From Microvirga sp. VF16 (GTDB lineage Bacteria > Pseudomonadota > Alphaproteobacteria > Rhizobiales > Beijerinckiaceae): 64,000 bases of DNA. Numbering within the stretch: the first letter of the stretch is position 1; each line of letters opens with the position of its first letter. The notes under the pieces were generated by a model. The model had not been told where the DNA came from and did no database searches. It worked only from the letters and a program-made list of their open reading frames with translations. Made by a program: the position numbers and the translations under genes. Shown piece by piece: positions 62,170-64,000 of the stretch. The stretch covers positions 1,178,001 through 1,242,000 of the forward strand of contig NZ_CP069355.1 in assembly GCF_016864375.1 (NCBI RefSeq), read 5' to 3'.

Positions 62170-62517
62170 ATGACTGACGCGACCGACGTTATCCGCAAGC
62201 GAAGGAATGGGCGCCGCGGCAATGACGAAGACGGAAAACCTTCCGGACAGCAGGTCGAAATCTGTCTTATGCGGCCGATCACATTCCAGGGCCGGCTGGA
62301 TCGCGCCGGTTTCGACGTCCTGGCTGTCGCCGGGAACGCCGCGCTCGAAGAAACGGGTCTCGACGGGCAAAGGCTCTGGGTGGTGGCTCGGCGGCGCCAT
62401 CCGCCGTCAAGATCGCACTTTTGCGGAGAGGTTGCCCGACTCAGGGCGGAGAAAAGGACAGACCAGAAAGCCCGTCGTCTGCAAATCGTTGTCGGGATGT
62501 CCTGTTTGAGGCGGTAG
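62170..62517 (+). CDS. Doubtful small gene
   Basis: A 115-codon frame between the two ligase genes with GAAGAGAAA ahead of the ATG. The translation is basic, has no recognised motif, and frames on the other strand are equally long. It may be non-coding. Nothing else was seen in 62127-62588. Confidence 0.22.
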   Translation: MTDATDVIRKRRNGRRGNDEDGKPSGQQVEICLMRPITFQGRLDRAGFDVLAVAGNAALEETGLDGQRLWVVARRRHPPSRSHFCGEVARLRAEKRTDQKARRLQIVVGMSCLRR

Positions 62518-62588
62518 GCACTCGGACCTGTGAACAATGGAATAGTGGTCTCCCGCGATGAACAACAATCCCATCGGAAAGTAGGAAA

Positions 62589-64000
62589 ATGCCGGACCGA
62601 TCAAAGTTTGACTGGCTTGAGACGCAAAGCGTCTTGGTCGATGGATTGAGCGACGACGCCTCGGGACTCACTGATTTCCTCATGCAAAGCGCACGGAAAG
62701 TCAGCGTCCTTGCCTCAGATCAACACCGGCGGGAGCCATCCCGGATCGCCAATCTGATTGCCGCGGGAGCAACGCTGATCGACCGGCACGAAGGCAAGGA
62801 GCCGGATTTCGGCGACGCGGAGACGATGTTCGTCGATCTGTTTACATCTCCGCGCTCGGCCTTGGTCGACAAGGCACGAAAGCGGAATGTGACGCTCTCG
62901 AGCCTGGCTGAGGTGATCGTCAAATCCCGGCCAGACAGGACGATCGGCGTCACCGGGTCGGCAGGAAAGACGACCACCACCTATTTGATTAGCGCCGTTC
63001 TTCGGGCCGCCGGAATGTCCGTGCGGGCCTCAACGGACGATCGCTTCACGCCGTCGGGGCCTGGCCACGCCATGCTTGCGTCGTTGACGAGCCTCAGTGA
63101 CGACACCTGGCGGGTCGTCGAGCTGACGAGCCATCATCTCGAATACGTCAGCACAAGCCCACACATCGCCGTCGTTACCAACCTATTCGCAGATCATCAG
63201 GATTGGCACGGCTCCTTCGATGCCTATTGCGACGCCAAAATGCGGCTACTGTCTTTTCAGAGCGATCACGACGTTGCCGTGCTGAACTACGACAACGAAG
63301 TTGTCAGGACGCGTTTCGCTCCGATCGCCAAGGGGCGGACGGTCTTCTACAGCATGACCAACGTTCCTGCGGCCGATGTCTTCGTGTCGAATGGTTCAAT
63401 CATGGTTCGCTCCGGCGAAGGCATGACCAACGTGTGCGCCGCGAGCGACCTTTCGATGCCTCGCCACCACGTTCCAAACGCTTTGGCCGCAACCGCCGCA
63501 GGCATTGCGGTGGGGGCAAGCCTCGAAAACATCGCGAGCGCTTTGCGAGCGTTCGCTGGACTTCCACAACGAGGTCTGGTCGTCGGAAAGGTTGGCGGAG
63601 TCGCTGTCCATGACGACACAATCGCGCTCAGTCCGAAAAAAGCGCTCTCAGGGCTGGAAGCTTTTGCATTCGACGATGTTGTCGTCGTTTCCGGTGGGGC
63701 TTTGGTCGCACCCGGCGGGGAGCTATGCGTCAGCAGCGAGCTGGAGAAGGCAGATGTCCAGCTTTACTGCGCCGAGCTCGGTCGCAAGGCGAAAGCGGTT
63801 GTCCTGTACGGCGACGGCGGGCAAGTCATTCTTGAGATGCTGAGAGGTGAACCGCAGGCGCGTCTGACGATTGATGTCGCACCAGACTTCGAAGCTGCTT
63901 TGGCTCAGGCTGTCTTGCACGCGCAGCCAAACGGTCGGGTTCTGGTTGCACCGCTCTTCTACAACCTCCCGGCTCATCTCAAGCACGTCATCGATCGAGC
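62589..64000 (+). CDS. MurD-like ligase, second copy (3' end outside window)
   Basis: The frame stays open from ATG 62589 (AGGAAA upstream) to the window end, 470 codons. It follows the ligase half of the preceding fusion along its length: LVDGLSDDASGLTDFLMQ, VTGSAGKTTTTYLIS, TDDRFTPSGPGHAMLASL, ELTSHHLEYVSTSPH, TNLFADHQDWHGSFDAYCDA with the conserved lysine after it, GLPQR, HDDTIALS, VAPLFYNLPAHLKHV. No hydrolase domain is attached. Two similar but distinct ligases side by side suggest either a two-subunit enzyme or successive additions. Confidence 0.85.
   Translation, partial: MPDRSKFDWLETQSVLVDGLSDDASGLTDFLMQSARKVSVLASDQHRREPSRIANLIAAGATLIDRHEGKEPDFGDAETMFVDLFTSPRSALVDKARKRNVTLSSLAEVIVKSRPDRTIGVTGSAGKTTTTYLISAVLRAAGMSVRASTDDRFTPSGPGHAMLASLTSLSDDTWRVVELTSHHLEYVSTSPHIAVVTNLFADHQDWHGSFDAYCDAKMRLLSFQSDHDVAVLNYDNEVVRTRFAPIAKGRTVFYSMTNVPAADVFVSNGSIMVRSGEGMTNVCAASDLSMPRHHVPNALAATAAGIAVGASLENIASALRAFAGLPQRGLVVGKVGGVAVHDDTIALSPKKALSGLEAFAFDDVVVVSGGALVAPGGELCVSSELEKADVQLYCAELGRKAKAVVLYGDGGQVILEMLRGEPQARLTIDVAPDFEAALAQAVLHAQPNGRVLVAPLFYNLPAHLKHVIDR

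Noticed and set aside
1..64000. CRISPR array, tRNA, rRNA, phage or plasmid replication genes
   Set aside because: No regularly spaced repeats, no cloverleaf-like stretch and no replication or phage structural protein was recognised on reading through the window.

Overview
The window looks like chromosome or megaplasmid DNA of an alphaproteobacterium of the Hyphomicrobiales, probably near Microvirga or Methylobacterium. This is inferred from the GC-rich codon use, the gene families present (DUF6894, DUF5132, HMA-like proteins next to a P-type ATPase, MarR, CYTH and DUF1345 proteins) and the rhizobial order of the phn genes. No replication gene, rRNA, tRNA, CRISPR array or complete insertion sequence was seen.

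Left part (1-18.3 kb): the window opens inside a phnN gene, the tail of a further phosphonate cluster lying upstream. A decayed ISKra4-type transposase, a DUF3616 protein and a YukJ/lamin-tail protein follow. Next is a stress and ion-handling block: a CBS protein, a broken adenylate cyclase, DUF6894, two HMA-like proteins, DUF445, a large cation P-type ATPase, two DUF5132 proteins, two CYTH proteins (one dead), MarR and DUF1345. Several genes here are frameshifted or fragmentary.

Centre (18.6-51.9 kb): two full sets of carbon-phosphorus lyase genes. Set 1 is a DeoR-type regulator followed by phnM-G-H-I-J-K-L. A PhnF-like GntR gene follows on the other strand, and divergent from it runs an operon of an Opp/Dpp-type importer, a GpdQ-like phosphodiesterase, a DUF1045 protein and phnN. 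Set 2 runs from 38.7 to 51.9 kb in one direction: a second Opp/Dpp-type importer, a TIM-barrel isomerase, phnM-G-H-I-J-K-L, DUF1045 and phnN. Between the sets are a duplicated GntR regulator with its promoter, an enolase-superfamily gene, a permease remnant and a frameshifted GntR gene. No phnC, phnD, phnE or phnP is present.

Right part (52.3-64 kb): a phnF regulator lies divergent to an operon with a Ugp/MalEFGK-type sugar-phosphate importer (two binding proteins), an endonuclease/exonuclease/phosphatase-family enzyme, an alpha/beta hydrolase fused in frame to a MurD-like ligase, and a second MurD-like ligase that runs off the window. This MurD-like ligase and hydrolase pairing is the best candidate for an undescribed system.

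Pho-box-like tandem 7-bp repeats with an 11-bp period precede every phn-related promoter region and one site at 14.0 kb. In several places a palindrome suited to a GntR regulator lies just downstream. The likely logic is induction by PhoB under phosphate starvation, with local GntR or DeoR repressors sensing the substrate. The importers bring in organophosphorus compounds. Hydrolases and ligases trim or condition them. The lyase core yields a hydrocarbon plus 5-phosphoribosyl-1,2-cyclic phosphate, and DUF1045 and PhnN may finish the route to PRPP.
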